DNA of 64,000 nt from Bordetella ansorpii (GCF_900078705.1 NZ_FKIF01000002.1:1054001-1118000); one strand, 5' to 3'. Shown: positions 39,532-48,738, counted from the stretch's first letter. Numbers and translations are program-made. Notes: generated by a model not told the origin, from the letters alone.

Positions 39532-40500
39532 TCAGGCCGGTGGTTCGGGGTGCGCCAGTTGCCAGCCGCGTGCGGTCTCCAGCCCCTTCACCAGCCGGTA
39601 AACGGTACGGCATGCGTGCACGGCGATGCCCAGGCGTTCGCCCTCGCGCACGATGAAGCCGGTCAATTCGTCGATCTCGGTGGCCGCGCCGCGCGCGATG
39701 TCCAGCGCCATCGATCCGGCATGGCGGCTGACCGGGCGCCGGCCGGCGCGCGTGTCGTGCACCAGCGCCATGGGATCGAACGCGAAACGGCCGCCCAGCG
39801 CCCGGACCACGTCGGTGCTCTCCCGCGCCATGTCGTCGATCAGCGCCGTGATGTCGGGCGATCCATAGCGCGCGGCGTTCACGCCCAGCAGCAGTGCGCC
39901 CACGGGGTTCATCACGCAGTTGAATACGAACTTGGACCAGACCGCGTCCATCGGATCGTCCAGCGTGCGGGTTGGCAGGCCTGCTTCGGTCAGCAGCGCG
40001 GCCAGCCAGGCGCTATCGGCGGCCTCGCCGCGGGTCGGTCCCAGCCACGTGGTGTTGCCGCGGATCAGGTGTGCGATGCGGCCCGGGGCCAGGTAGCGTC
40101 CCGCGTCCAGCGAGACGCCGCGCGCCACCTTGCAATCGGAGCCGGTCTCGAGGATTTCGCTGTTGCCCATGCCGTTCTGCAGCGTGACCAGCAGGGGGCG
40201 GTTCCTGGCCAACAGCGGCCGCAGCACGGCCAGGGCGTCGGCGGTGCGGCCGGACTTGACCAGGAACAGCATGGCATCGAAGTTATCGCCGTGCAGGGCG
40301 GCGGCGTCGGTCTCGGCGCGCAGCGTGCACGCGAATTGTTCCTCGCCTTCGATGCGCAGCCCGTCCTGGCGGATCGCGGCCACGTGGGCGGCATCGGTGT
40401 CCAGCGCGGTCACGTCGGCCACTCGCGTCAGGTGGGCGGCGAAGATGCCGCCCATGGCACCGCAGCCGACCACCAGGATGCGGTGTTGGGTATCGGGCAT
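39532..40500 (-). CDS. Ketopantoate reductase (PanE/ApbA)-family dehydrogenase
   Basis: The 322-residue NADP-type reductase has a dinucleotide motif at 12-18 (GCGAMGG). The catalytic set of E. coli PanE aligns as N109 (LQNGMGN), K190 and N194 (SKFVFNCVMNP), S263 (AGSMALDI) and E275 (ATEID). It may reduce ketopantoate. However, it sits inside a catabolic operon 13 bases after a 2-oxo acid decarboxylase-like gene, and some family members are D-mandelate or other D-2-hydroxy acid dehydrogenases. A role in oxidising an aromatic 2-hydroxy acid is therefore plausible, but is inference. Confidence 0.88.
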   Translation of the reverse strand: MPDTQHRILVVGCGAMGGIFAAHLTRVADVTALDTDAAHVAAIRQDGLRIEGEEQFACTLRAETDAAALHGDNFDAMLFLVKSGRTADALAVLRPLLARNRPLLVTLQNGMGNSEILETGSDCKVARGVSLDAGRYLAPGRIAHLIRGNTTWLGPTRGEAADSAWLAALLTEAGLPTRTLDDPMDAVWSKFVFNCVMNPVGALLLGVNAARYGSPDITALIDDMARESTDVVRALGGRFAFDPMALVHDTRAGRRPVSRHAGSMALDIARGAATEIDELTGFIVREGERLGIAVHACRTVYRLVKGLETARGWQLAHPEPPA

Positions 40501-40513
40501 GGCTGTCTCCTGA

Positions 40514-42286
40514 TTAGATCTGGCCGATCCGCACGTGCAGCAGCGCGGCCTGCCCGCCATCCAGCGCCTGCAGGCAGCGCGTGATGGCGGCGGGCAGTTC
40601 GTCCGGCTCGGCCACGTGTTCGCCGTGCGCCCCGAATGCCTGCGCCACCTGGTCGAAGCGGCGTTGCCGGCCGTCCAGGCGCGCCTGGAAGTCGTTGACG
40701 CCGGCCGCCTCGCCGTCCGGATACACGCGCAGCACGGCCTCTTTCACCGCCTGCCAGCCACCGTTGTCCAGCACCACCGTGAGGATGGGCAGGCCGTAGT
40801 TCTGCGCCACCGCATAGACCGAGGTCGGCGTCGAGAAATGGAAGCCTCCGTCGCCCACCACCTGCACCACGCGGCAAGCCGGCCGCGCCAGCTTCACGCC
40901 CAGCGCTAGGCCGCCGCTGTAGCCCAGGCCGCCGCCGGAGCAGCCCAGCAGCGTCATGGGTTCGGTGCGGGGGATCTGCCCCAGCACCGCGGGCGAGTTG
41001 CGGATGGCCTCGTTGATGACGATGTCGTCCTGGCGCAATGCCGCGCCCAGCGTGGCGCACACGTATTGCGGCGAGATCGCGCCAGAGGCGCCGCGCTGGC
41101 CGGCCGCGCGCGTCAGCGCGGCGCGGCGCGCGGCGTTGGGCTCTTCCCAGCCGGCTATGCGCTGCGCCACGCGGCGTTCGAACTCGGGCGTGGCCAGCCG
41201 CTCGACGGCCTCCAGCACCTGCTCGAGCGCGCGGCCGCAATCCGCCTGCAGCCGCGTGTGGGTGGCGAAGCCCCACATCGGGAAGTCGCGCTTGATCGGG
41301 TCGACGTCGATGTGGGTCCAGCGCGTGTCCGGATGCTCGGTGGCGAATTTCGGCAGCCAGGGCACGTCCACGTCCAGCAGCAGGCCGACGTCGGCGTCGG
41401 CCAGGCCGGGCTTGGGATCGAAGCCGCCGAAGCACGGATGGTCGCGCGGCAGGTTCATGTGGGTGGGCATGAACTCGTAGACGCGGATGCCGCAGCGTTG
41501 CGCCAGGGCCTGCAGCGCGTGCACCGCGGGCGCCTTGCGGCCCAGGTAGGCGGTGACCGCGATGGGGCTGCGCGCGTCGACCAACTGGCGCGCGATGGAC
41601 TCGGCCTGCAGCGGATCGATGCCGCCCGCTGCCACCGCCCCGTAGCGGTCGGCCGGAAAGGCGCGCACCTGTTCGGGCGCCCACTGCTCGGCCAGCGTCT
41701 CGCGCGGCAGGGTCATGTACACGGGCCCGGGCGGGTCGCTGTGCATCACGGCATGGCCGCGCCGCAGCGCTTCCTTCGCCACCACGCCCGAGGGCAGGGA
41801 GTATTCCCACTTCACGTAGGGCCGCACCAGGCTGGCGATGTCGAAGGGGTCCTGCACGAAGTGCACGTAGTTGTCGCGCGAGCCCGGCAGCTCGCCGCGC
41901 AGCGTGTAGGGCGCCCTGCCGGCGATCAGCATCACCGGCAGGCGGCCGCGGAACATGTTGTGCAGGCCCATCGCCGCATTGGCGGTGCCGGCGTCGACGT
42001 GCACCATCACGGCCTGCCCGCGTCCCGTCATGGCGGCGTAGCCCGCGGCCATGTGCACCGCCACGTTCTCGTGCGGGCACAGGATGGTGCGCGCCTGCTC
42101 GCGCCCCTCGCGTTTCCCGCGGGCCATCTCCTCGATCAGCGCGACGTGGTCCGTGCCGAAGTTGGAGAAAATGTAGTCCACGCCGATCTCGTTCAGGCCC
42201 TCCAGGAAATAATGCGCGGCGCTGCGGGATGGGCCGGGCGTGGCGGGGGCTGCCGCCTGAGCGGCGGGCGTTGCGGTTCGATCCAT
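40514..42286 (-). CDS. Thiamine-diphosphate enzyme, acetolactate synthase/benzoylformate decarboxylase-like
   Basis: The 590-residue protein has the three-domain ThDP decarboxylase layout. The activating glutamate is E73 (CPHENVAVHMAAGYAA). The cofactor motif starts with VGDGGFHFS (near 470) and ends with DNGGW about 27 residues later. The first 20 residues are a Pro/Ala-rich tail. The large open frame continues into the aldehyde dehydrogenase gene, but the ATG at 42286 starts the real protein. Placed between an aldehyde dehydrogenase and a 2-hydroxy acid dehydrogenase-like gene, a 2-oxo acid decarboxylase making an aromatic aldehyde is the best guess. Acetolactate-synthase-like chemistry remains possible. 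Confidence 0.88.
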   Translation of the reverse strand: MDRTATPAAQAAAPATPGPSRSAAHYFLEGLNEIGVDYIFSNFGTDHVALIEEMARGKREGREQARTILCPHENVAVHMAAGYAAMTGRGQAVMVHVDAGTANAAMGLHNMFRGRLPVMLIAGRAPYTLRGELPGSRDNYVHFVQDPFDIASLVRPYVKWEYSLPSGVVAKEALRRGHAVMHSDPPGPVYMTLPRETLAEQWAPEQVRAFPADRYGAVAAGGIDPLQAESIARQLVDARSPIAVTAYLGRKAPAVHALQALAQRCGIRVYEFMPTHMNLPRDHPCFGGFDPKPGLADADVGLLLDVDVPWLPKFATEHPDTRWTHIDVDPIKRDFPMWGFATHTRLQADCGRALEQVLEAVERLATPEFERRVAQRIAGWEEPNAARRAALTRAAGQRGASGAISPQYVCATLGAALRQDDIVINEAIRNSPAVLGQIPRTEPMTLLGCSGGGLGYSGGLALGVKLARPACRVVQVVGDGGFHFSTPTSVYAVAQNYGLPILTVVLDNGGWQAVKEAVLRVYPDGEAAGVNDFQARLDGRQRRFDQVAQAFGAHGEHVAEPDELPAAITRCLQALDGGQAALLHVRIGQI

Positions 42287-42351
42287 GATGTCTCCAGTCG
42301 CCGGGGTCGGTCGCCGCGGCTGTTCTGCTTGGTGTAGGCAGGCCCCGGGCG

Positions 42352-43800
42352 TCAGGCCCGGGTTTCGTAATAGAAGTGCTTGGTCTCCAGGAAGTCGTTC
42401 AGGCCTTCCTGGCCGTGCAGCCGGCCATAGCCGCTGTCGGCATGACCGCCGGTCTCCGCTTCGGCGTACAGCTTGTTGTGCGTGTTGGCCCATACCGTGC
42501 CGAACCGCATGCGCCCCGCCACGCGGCGCGCCCGTTCGGCGTCGGCCGACCATACGCTGGAGGCCAGGCTGTAGCGGGTGGCGTTGGCGCGCGCCAGTGC
42601 ATCCTCCTCGTCGCGAAAGCGTTCGACCACGACGAGCGGGCCGAACAGCTCGCGCTGCACGTAGTCGGAACTCAGGTCTTCGATGGCCACCAGGCTGGGC
42701 TCGATGAAGGCGCCACGCGCCAGCTCGCCGCCGGGAATGCGTCCCTGTAGCAGCACCGTTCCTGCATCGCCGGCACGCTCGACCAGGCCCGCGATGCGGT
42801 CGCGGTTGGCCGCGTCGATCAGACAGCCCATCTGGGATTGCGGATCGTCTCCGCGACCCACCCGCACCGCCCGATAGGCCTCGGCCAGCCCGCGCGTGAA
42901 GTCGCCGTAGGCGTCGTCCTGGACCAGCACGCGGCTGATGGCGGTGCATTGCTGGCCCGCCAGGATAAGGCTGCCCGCCACGATGCCGGCGATGGTGCGG
43001 TCGTGCGCGGCGTCGGCGAACACCACGGCGGGCGCCTTGCCGCCCAGCTCCAGCGACAGGCGCTTGAGCGTGCCCGCGGCGGCCTGCGCGATTCGCTTGC
43101 CCACGGCCGTCGATCCCGTGAAGCTGACCACGTCGACGTCCGGCGAGGCGCAGAGCCGCTGCGACACGGCCGAGCCGGATTCGATCACCGAATTCACGAT
43201 CCCGGCGGGGATGCGCTCGTCCTGCACCAGGCATTCCAGCGCGAGGTCGTGTGCCTGCGCCGTCTGGAAGGCGGGCTTGACCACCACCGAGCAACCCGCG
43301 GCCAGCGCCGGCGCCAGCGAGCGTGCCAGCAGGGTGATGGGGGCGTTCCACGGCAGGATGATGGCGGCCACGCCCGCGGCCTCGCGCTCCAACGAGCTGT
43401 AGCAGCCGGGTTCCATCTCGGCGATGCGGCCGAACAGGTTGCGCGCCAGCCCGGCGTAGTAGCGCAGCTCGGAGACCGCCGCCAGGGTCTCGCCCAGGGC
43501 CTCGCGCCGCAGCTTGCCATTGAGAGTGACCAGCCAGTCGGCCACGTCTTCCTTGCGCGCTTCCAGCCGGTCGGCGGCGCGCAGCAGCACGTCCGCGCGC
43601 AGCCGCGGCGAGCGGCGCCATTCGGTGCGGTCGAAGGCGCGCCTGGCCGCCGCGATGGCGGCCTCGGCCTCGGCCAGACCGCCGTCGGCGAACCGCGCGG
43701 CCACCTGTCCCGTGGCGGGGTTGAACGCATCGCCCAAGGAGGACGACCCCGTGGCGGCTTCGATCCAATGGCCATCGATGTAGTGCCTGGCGGTCTGCAT
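42352..43800 (-). CDS. NAD(P)-dependent aldehyde dehydrogenase
   Basis: The 482-residue protein is standard ALDH length. It has the general-base glutamate E251 (ELGGKAP), the nucleophile C285 (AGQQCTAISR), the cofactor motif VSFTGSTAVGKRI (near 225-237), the oxyanion asparagine N152 (LPWNAPITLL) and the C-terminal ELFGPLVVVERF. All catalytic residues are present. In this operon it would oxidise the aldehyde made by the ThDP enzyme to the matching aromatic acid. It begins 28 bases after the isomerase gene. Confidence 0.93.
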   Translation of the reverse strand: MQTARHYIDGHWIEAATGSSSLGDAFNPATGQVAARFADGGLAEAEAAIAAARRAFDRTEWRRSPRLRADVLLRAADRLEARKEDVADWLVTLNGKLRREALGETLAAVSELRYYAGLARNLFGRIAEMEPGCYSSLEREAAGVAAIILPWNAPITLLARSLAPALAAGCSVVVKPAFQTAQAHDLALECLVQDERIPAGIVNSVIESGSAVSQRLCASPDVDVVSFTGSTAVGKRIAQAAAGTLKRLSLELGGKAPAVVFADAAHDRTIAGIVAGSLILAGQQCTAISRVLVQDDAYGDFTRGLAEAYRAVRVGRGDDPQSQMGCLIDAANRDRIAGLVERAGDAGTVLLQGRIPGGELARGAFIEPSLVAIEDLSSDYVQRELFGPLVVVERFRDEEDALARANATRYSLASSVWSADAERARRVAGRMRFGTVWANTHNKLYAEAETGGHADSGYGRLHGQEGLNDFLETKHFYYETRA

Positions 43801-43828
43801 GCGATGCTCCTTTTAGTGTCAACAGGCC

Positions 43829-44467
43829 CTAGGCCGTGTGGTCGGGCTGCGCCGTGGGGGCGGCGGCGCGGAAGGCGGGCTGTTGCGCGCAGTGGTCGTG
43901 CACCGCCAGCGCGCGCGGGAACGCGGACAGGTCGCAGCCCATGCGCTGTGCGTTGGCCACCTGCGGCACCAGGCAGCAGTCGGCCAGCGTCGGCGCCTGG
44001 CCGAAGCAGTACGGACTCTCGGGCTGGCGAGCCAGCATGGCCTCGACGCTGGCCATGCCTTCGGCGATCCAGTGGCGGTACCACGCGGTCTTCTGCGCGT
44101 CGGTGACCTTCAGTTCCGCCTGCAGGTACTTCAGCACGCGCAGGTTGTTCACGGGATGGATGTCGCAGGCGATGACGTTGGACAGCTCCAGCACGCGGGC
44201 GCGCTGCGGCGGATCCTGCGGGATCAGCCGGGGTTCGGGATGGCGCGCATCCAGGTAGTCGATGATCGCCAGGGACTGCGACAGCTCGAACGCGTCGTGG
44301 GACAGCAGCGGCACGCAGGCCGAGGGGTTGCGCGCAACGTAGTGCGGCTGGCGATGCTCCAGCACGCGGATGTTGACGGGCAGGGTCTCGTACGCGATGC
44401 CCTTGAGCGCCAGGGCGATGCGCACGCGGTACGAAGTCGAGCTGTTGAAGAAGCTGTGTAGTTGCAT
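43829..44467 (-). CDS. Zeta-class GST, maleylpyruvate isomerase type
   Basis: The 212-residue protein has the zeta-class N-terminal active-site motif (SSTSYRVRIALALKGI), the substrate loop region PSACVPLL, and a C-terminal helical domain ending PTLADCCLVPQVANAQRMG. Zeta-class enzymes use glutathione to isomerise maleylpyruvate or maleylacetoacetate. Because the operon encodes gentisate 1,2-dioxygenase rather than homogentisate dioxygenase, maleylpyruvate to fumarylpyruvate is the likely reaction. The ATG at 44467 was chosen over a longer frame running up to 44761. A run of ten G residues lies 47 bases upstream. Confidence 0.88.
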   Translation of the reverse strand: MQLHSFFNSSTSYRVRIALALKGIAYETLPVNIRVLEHRQPHYVARNPSACVPLLSHDAFELSQSLAIIDYLDARHPEPRLIPQDPPQRARVLELSNVIACDIHPVNNLRVLKYLQAELKVTDAQKTAWYRHWIAEGMASVEAMLARQPESPYCFGQAPTLADCCLVPQVANAQRMGCDLSAFPRALAVHDHCAQQPAFRAAAPTAQPDHTA

Positions 44468-44513
44468 GGGAAGACACACCTGGATCGGAAAGGCGGGCGG
44501 GGCCATGCCCGCC

Positions 44514-44523
44514 GGGGGGGGGG
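44514..44523. repeat. Homopolymeric tract of ten G (ten C on the coding strand)
   Basis: Ten consecutive G residues lie in the 71-base gap between a Bug gene stop (44539) and the start of the isomerase gene (44467), followed by alternating GC. Poly-C tracts cause slipped-strand phase variation in Bordetella (for example fimbrial promoters), but this one is inside an operon and not obviously in a promoter spacer. Confidence 0.8.
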
Positions 44524-44538
44524 CGCGCGCGGCGCGGA

Positions 44539-45501
44539 TCACTCGGCCGTGATGCCGGCGCGCTGGACGATCTCGCTCCAGCGTTTCTCGTCCTTCGAGA
44601 TCAACTGGCCGAATTCGGCGGGCGTGGAAGTGGCGGGCACCATGCCCTGTGCCTCGAAGGCGGTGGCCACGCCGGGGGCCTTCAACGCCTGGGCGATCTG
44701 CTTGTTCAGGGCGTCGACGATGGCCGGGGGCGTGCCCTTGGGCGCCAGCACGCCGTACCACATGTCCACGTCGGCGCCCTGCAGGCCGGCCTCGGCCAGC
44801 GTGGGCAGGTCGGGCAGCTGGGCCAGGCGCTTGGGACTGCCGGTGGCGATGGCAGTGAGCTTGCCGGCCCTGATCTGCGGCAGCGCGACGTGCACGGGCA
44901 GGAACATGTAGTCGAGCCGTCCGCCCAGCATGTCGGTCACGGCGCCCGAGGTGCCCTTGTAGGGCACGTGCAGCATCGTGGTCTTGGTCTGGTCCAGGAA
45001 CAGCGCCATCGACAGGTGGTGCGGCGTGCCCACGCCCGGCGTGCCATAGGTCAGCTTGCCCGGGCTGGCCTGCGCGGCGCGCACCACGTCGGCCACCGTC
45101 CTGGCCGGATTCGAGGGATGCGTGACCAGCAGCAGCGAGCCCCAGGAGGTCAGGCTGACGGGCGCGAAGTCCTTTACGGGGTCGTAGCGCAGCTTGCCTT
45201 GGTAGAGGCTCGCGTTCATCACGAACGTGTTCACCGTGACCATCAGCGTGTAGCCATCGGGTTCGGCGCGCGCCACCTTCTCGCTGCCGATGTTGCCGCT
45301 GGCGCCCGGCAGGTTCTCCACCACCACGGGCTGGCCCAGTGTCTTGGGCAGGCCGGCCGCCAACTGGCGCGCGATCAGGTCGATGCCGGTGCCGGGGGTG
45401 AAGGGCACCACCAGCGTGATGGGCCGTTCGGGCCAGGCCGCGTGGGCGGAACCCGCGATGGCCAGCATCAGGCAGGCCAGTACGTTCAGAAGGCGCTTCA
45501 T
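44539..45501 (-). CDS. Bug-family solute-binding protein, mid-operon
   Basis: The 320-residue protein has a signal peptide (LLNVLACLMLAIAGSAHA) and typical Bug elements (RPITLVVPFTPGTGIDLIAR, QPVVVENLPGASGNIGSE, LTYGTPGVGTPHHLSMALF, and the end SKDEKRWSEIVQRAGI). It is the second Bug gene of the same operon and clearly different from the one at 38497, which suggests two related substrates. The ATG at 45501 gives the signal peptide. It lies 56 bases after the monooxygenase gene. Confidence 0.93.
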   Translation of the reverse strand: MKRLLNVLACLMLAIAGSAHAAWPERPITLVVPFTPGTGIDLIARQLAAGLPKTLGQPVVVENLPGASGNIGSEKVARAEPDGYTLMVTVNTFVMNASLYQGKLRYDPVKDFAPVSLTSWGSLLLVTHPSNPARTVADVVRAAQASPGKLTYGTPGVGTPHHLSMALFLDQTKTTMLHVPYKGTSGAVTDMLGGRLDYMFLPVHVALPQIRAGKLTAIATGSPKRLAQLPDLPTLAEAGLQGADVDMWYGVLAPKGTPPAIVDALNKQIAQALKAPGVATAFEAQGMVPATSTPAEFGQLISKDEKRWSEIVQRAGITAE

Positions 45502-45557
45502 GGTTGTCTCCGTTGTGGACGGGCCGTGTATCCGGCCCTGCCCGTTGTGTACGTGCG

Positions 45558-46817
45558 TCAGAGGAACGACGGCCGGGCCTTCAAGGCCACCGGGTCGAAC
45601 CCTGCCACACGCCTGTAGTTGGCCGATATGTTTTCCAGCTCGGCCGCGCTGATGACGTCTTCGATGCGGGCATAGGGACGGTCGCCCGAGCGCACGTGGA
45701 CCTCGCGCAGGATGGCGTCGGGCGGATTGGCGCGGTTGGTCAGCACGACGCGCGTGGTGGCTTCGACGCGCGCGCGGTCGTAGTCGGCCAGCGCGGCGGG
45801 CGTCAGGCCCTGGCGCTTCAGTTGGCCCGCCAGGTAGCGGGCATCGATGACCGCCTGGCCGGCGCCGTTGGAGCCGCGCGGCACCATCGGATGCGCGGCA
45901 TCGCCCAGCAGGGTCAAGCGGCCCTGTGTCCAGGTGGGCAGCGGGTCCTGGTCGACCATGGGATATTCCAGGATGCTGTCGGCGTCCTGGATCAGCGCCG
46001 CCACGTCCAGCCAGTCGAAGTGCCAATCGGCGAAGGCCGGGAAGAAGTCTTCCAGGCGGCCGGCGCGCGTCCAGTCGCGCACAGCGGGCTCGGCGGCCTC
46101 GATCTCCGCCACCCAGTTCACCAACTGGTTGCCCTGCGCATCGATGTCGTCGCGGATGGGATAGATGACCATCTTGCCGGTGGACAGCCACCCCGCGCGC
46201 ACCATGCTGGCGCCGCTCAGGAAGGGCTTGCAGCGCGTGGTGCCGCGCCACATGTTGACGCCCGAGTAGCGTGGCGCGCCTTCCTGCGGGTACAACTGCT
46301 TGCGCAGCGCGGAATGGATGCCGTCGCAGCCGACCGCGAGCGCGCCGCGCACGGATGGCAGCTCGCGCCCGTCGCCGTCGCGCAAGCGCGCGGTGATACC
46401 GGCGTCGTCCTGGTCGACGCGGATGCAGCGCGCGTCGGTCACCACGCTGTCGGGGCCCAGCCGTTGCCGCACCGCGTCCAGCAGCGCCATCTGCAGGTCG
46501 CCCCGGTGGATCGAGTACTGCGGCCAGTCGTAGCCGGCGGCCTGGCCGGCCGGCTCGCGATAGATGAGCTGCCCATGGCGGGTGTAGAACACCGATTCCT
46601 GGGTGCGCACGCCGACCGGGTCCAGCGCCGGCAGCAGGCCAAGTTCGTCCAGTTCGCGCGTGGCGTGCGGCAGCAGGTTGATGCCCACGCCCAGCGGACG
46701 GATCTCGCGCACCGCTTCGTACACGCGGCAGGCGATGCCGGCCTGGTGCAGGCTGAGCGCGAGCACCAGCCCGCCCACGCCCGCGCCGATGATGACGACG
46801 TCGGTGTCGCGCGTCAT
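45558..46817 (-). CDS. FAD-dependent aromatic monooxygenase, PhzS-like
   Basis: The 419-residue class A flavoprotein monooxygenase has the FAD motif GAGVGG at 11-16, [28 protein letters not shown], and the second FAD motif [20 protein letters not shown]. By recollection it most resembles PhzS, which hydroxylates a phenazine carboxylic acid with loss of the carboxylate. In a gentisate operon the expected role is making gentisate from a hydroxybenzoate. Whether this enzyme acts on 3-hydroxybenzoate, salicylate or another acid cannot be read. Its start overlaps the hydrolase stop by four bases, so they are co-translated. Confidence 0.9.
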   Translation of the reverse strand: MTRDTDVVIIGAGVGGLVLALSLHQAGIACRVYEAVREIRPLGVGINLLPHATRELDELGLLPALDPVGVRTQESVFYTRHGQLIYREPAGQAAGYDWPQYSIHRGDLQMALLDAVRQRLGPDSVVTDARCIRVDQDDAGITARLRDGDGRELPSVRGALAVGCDGIHSALRKQLYPQEGAPRYSGVNMWRGTTRCKPFLSGASMVRAGWLSTGKMVIYPIRDDIDAQGNQLVNWVAEIEAAEPAVRDWTRAGRLEDFFPAFADWHFDWLDVAALIQDADSILEYPMVDQDPLPTWTQGRLTLLGDAAHPMVPRGSNGAGQAVIDARYLAGQLKRQGLTPAALADYDRARVEATTRVVLTNRANPPDAILREVHVRSGDRPYARIEDVISAAELENISANYRRVAGFDPVALKARPSFL

Positions 46818-47518
46818 GGCTGCACCACTTTCACGTCGATGGTGCCCAGGCCGTCCACGCCGCCTTGCATGGTGTCGCCCGCCTTCACCGGCCCCACGCC
46901 TTCGGGCGTGCCGGTGTAGATCAGGTCGCCCGGCTCGAGCTGGAAGTAGCGCGACAGGTACGAGATGGTCTCGGCGACAGACCATATCAGCTTGGACAGG
47001 TCGCTGCGCTGTTTGTCCTGGCCGTTGACCTTCAGCCAGATGGCCGCGTCGTCCAGCGCGCCGGTCTGCGCGGCGGGCACCAGCGGGCCCAGCGGCGCGC
47101 TGTGGTCGAAGGCCTTGCCCAGTTCCCACGGGCGGCCGGCCTCGCGGGCCTTCATCTGCAGGTCGCGGCGCGTCATGTCCAAGCCCACGCCGTAGCCCCA
47201 CACGTGGTCCAGCGCCTGTTCGACGGCGATATTGCTGCCGCGCCTGCCGATGGCCGCGACCAGTTCGATCTCGTAGTGGAAGTTGGCGGTCTCGCTTGGA
47301 AAGGGCAGTTCCAGCGTGACGCCTTCGGCCACCGGCATCACGGCGTCGGCGGGCTTGCAGAAGAAGAAGGGCGGCTCGCGGTCGGGATCGAAGCCCATCT
47401 CGCGGGCATGCGCCGCGTAGTTGCGGCCGACGCAGTAGACGCGGCGCACGGGGAACAGCTCGGCGCGGCCGGCGATCAGCGCGCCGGTGACGGTGGGGGG
47501 AGTGAAGACGTACGACAT
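46814..47518 (-). CDS. Fumarylacetoacetate hydrolase-family enzyme, probable fumarylpyruvate hydrolase
   Basis: The 234-residue protein has the compact FAH fold with metal ligands E83 and E85 ([12 protein letters not shown]) and D114 ([14 protein letters not shown]), plus [15 protein letters not shown] and [12 protein letters not shown]. It lacks the long N-terminal domain of eukaryotic FAH, as bacterial fumarylpyruvate hydrolases do. With gentisate dioxygenase and a zeta-class isomerase in the operon, hydrolysis of fumarylpyruvate to fumarate and pyruvate is the likely reaction. The ATG at 47518 starts the family's normal N-terminus; the frame extends upstream without similarity. Confidence 0.92.
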   Translation of the reverse strand: MSYVFTPPTVTGALIAGRAELFPVRRVYCVGRNYAAHAREMGFDPDREPPFFFCKPADAVMPVAEGVTLELPFPSETANFHYEIELVAAIGRRGSNIAVEQALDHVWGYGVGLDMTRRDLQMKAREAGRPWELGKAFDHSAPLGPLVPAAQTGALDDAAIWLKVNGQDKQRSDLSKLIWSVAETISYLSRYFQLEPGDLIYTGTPEGVGPVKAGDTMQGGVDGLGTIDVKVVQP

Positions 47519-47598
47519 GAGAGACCCTGTTCGGATGGGATGAAGCATCGATTCGTAAGGGGCGCCGCGCGGACGCGCGTCCCGCGGCGCAAAGCGTT

Positions 47599-48654
47599 TC
47601 AGTCCTCGCGCGATTCGCGCCAGAGGCCCAGCGCGGCCTGCACGGGCCGGTCTGAATAGCTGAACAGCGTGGCGTCCTCGAGCGCGGCCAGCTGCACCGG
47701 CTGCCAAGACGGCGCGACGAACACGTCGTGCGGCGCGAATGCGAATTCCTGGTTGCCGATGCGTGCCGATCCGCGGCCTTCCACCACGCAGTACACGGTG
47801 GAGTCCGTGGCGCGGCTGGTGCGGCCCTGGAAGCCGGCGGGCAGGAACTGCATGAACGTGCCCATGGTGGGCATGGGGTAGCCGCCCGTGGCGGGATTGA
47901 CGTAGCGCAGCTTCACGCCGTCCCAGGCGTCGAGTTCGCCGTGCCGGTACAGCCGGTCCAGCGCCTCGCGGCTGCGTTCGTAGGGGTAGTTGAAGATGGG
48001 CGAGGAGGACGCGTGCGCCGCCTGGTGGCGCACGGGCAGCATGTTGTAGCCATAGCGCGCGCCGCTGTCGCCTTCCGGACGCGTTACGGGCTGGGTGGCG
48101 GCCGGATAGTTCTCGGCGAAGCCCGCGTCCAGCATGCGCAGCAGCGGAATGTCCAGGCCGTCCAGCCAGACGACCGGCTCGCCGCCCTCGGCCGCCTCGG
48201 CATTGCCGTGGTCGTGCCAGGTCCACGACGGCGTGATGATGAAGTCGCCGGGATGCATGGTGGTGCGCTCGCCGTTGACGGCGGTGTACGCGGTGCGGCC
48301 CTCGACGATGAAACGCAGCGCCGATTGGGAGTGGCGATGGCTGGGCGCGATCTCGCCCGGCAGGATCAGCTGCAGGCCGGCATACAGCGTCTGGGTGACG
48401 CTGGCCTGGCCCCGCAGGCCGGGGTTCTCGAGGATCAGCACCCGCCGAACGGCTTCCTCGGCGCTGATCAGCGAACCCGAGGCCAGCACGTCGGCGCGCA
48501 CGTCCTCGTATTTCCAGATGGCCGGCACGCAGCGCGGCGCGGGCTGGCGCGGTACGAGATTGTGCAGGGATTCCCACAGGGGGGCCATGTTCTTGCGGCC
48601 GATGCGCGCGTAGTAGGCCTGCCGCGCGTCGCCGGGCGATTTACCGTCGGGCAT
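47599..48654 (-). CDS. gtdA: Gentisate 1,2-dioxygenase
   Basis: This 351-residue bicupin cleaves the gentisate ring to maleylpyruvate using Fe(II). The N-terminal cupin carries iron ligands H106 and H108 ([17 protein letters not shown]) and H147 (WTWHDHGN). The C-terminal cupin (about 255-335, with [16 protein letters not shown] and [11 protein letters not shown]) lacks a full ligand set, as usual. The N-terminal region [16 protein letters not shown] is typical of the family. The ATG at 48654 was chosen over a frame reaching 48789 that would run through the promoter. It is the first gene of the operon, opposite the LysR regulator. Confidence 0.93.
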   Translation of the reverse strand: MPDGKSPGDARQAYYARIGRKNMAPLWESLHNLVPRQPAPRCVPAIWKYEDVRADVLASGSLISAEEAVRRVLILENPGLRGQASVTQTLYAGLQLILPGEIAPSHRHSQSALRFIVEGRTAYTAVNGERTTMHPGDFIITPSWTWHDHGNAEAAEGGEPVVWLDGLDIPLLRMLDAGFAENYPAATQPVTRPEGDSGARYGYNMLPVRHQAAHASSSPIFNYPYERSREALDRLYRHGELDAWDGVKLRYVNPATGGYPMPTMGTFMQFLPAGFQGRTSRATDSTVYCVVEGRGSARIGNQEFAFAPHDVFVAPSWQPVQLAALEDATLFSYSDRPVQAALGLWRESRED

Positions 48655-48738
48655 GTTTTGTCTCCGTCGTGTACGGAACGCGTCGCGGCGTTCCGGCCTG
48701 CATCTTGTCGCCAGGATGGCGCGGCAGGTCGTGGAGCT

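Noticed and set aside
40514-43822. Single 1102-residue fusion of an aldehyde dehydrogenase-like part and the ThDP enzyme
   Set aside because: The upstream part is the wrong frame of the aldehyde dehydrogenase gene (42352-43800). Both proteins are complete on their own, with a 65-base gap.
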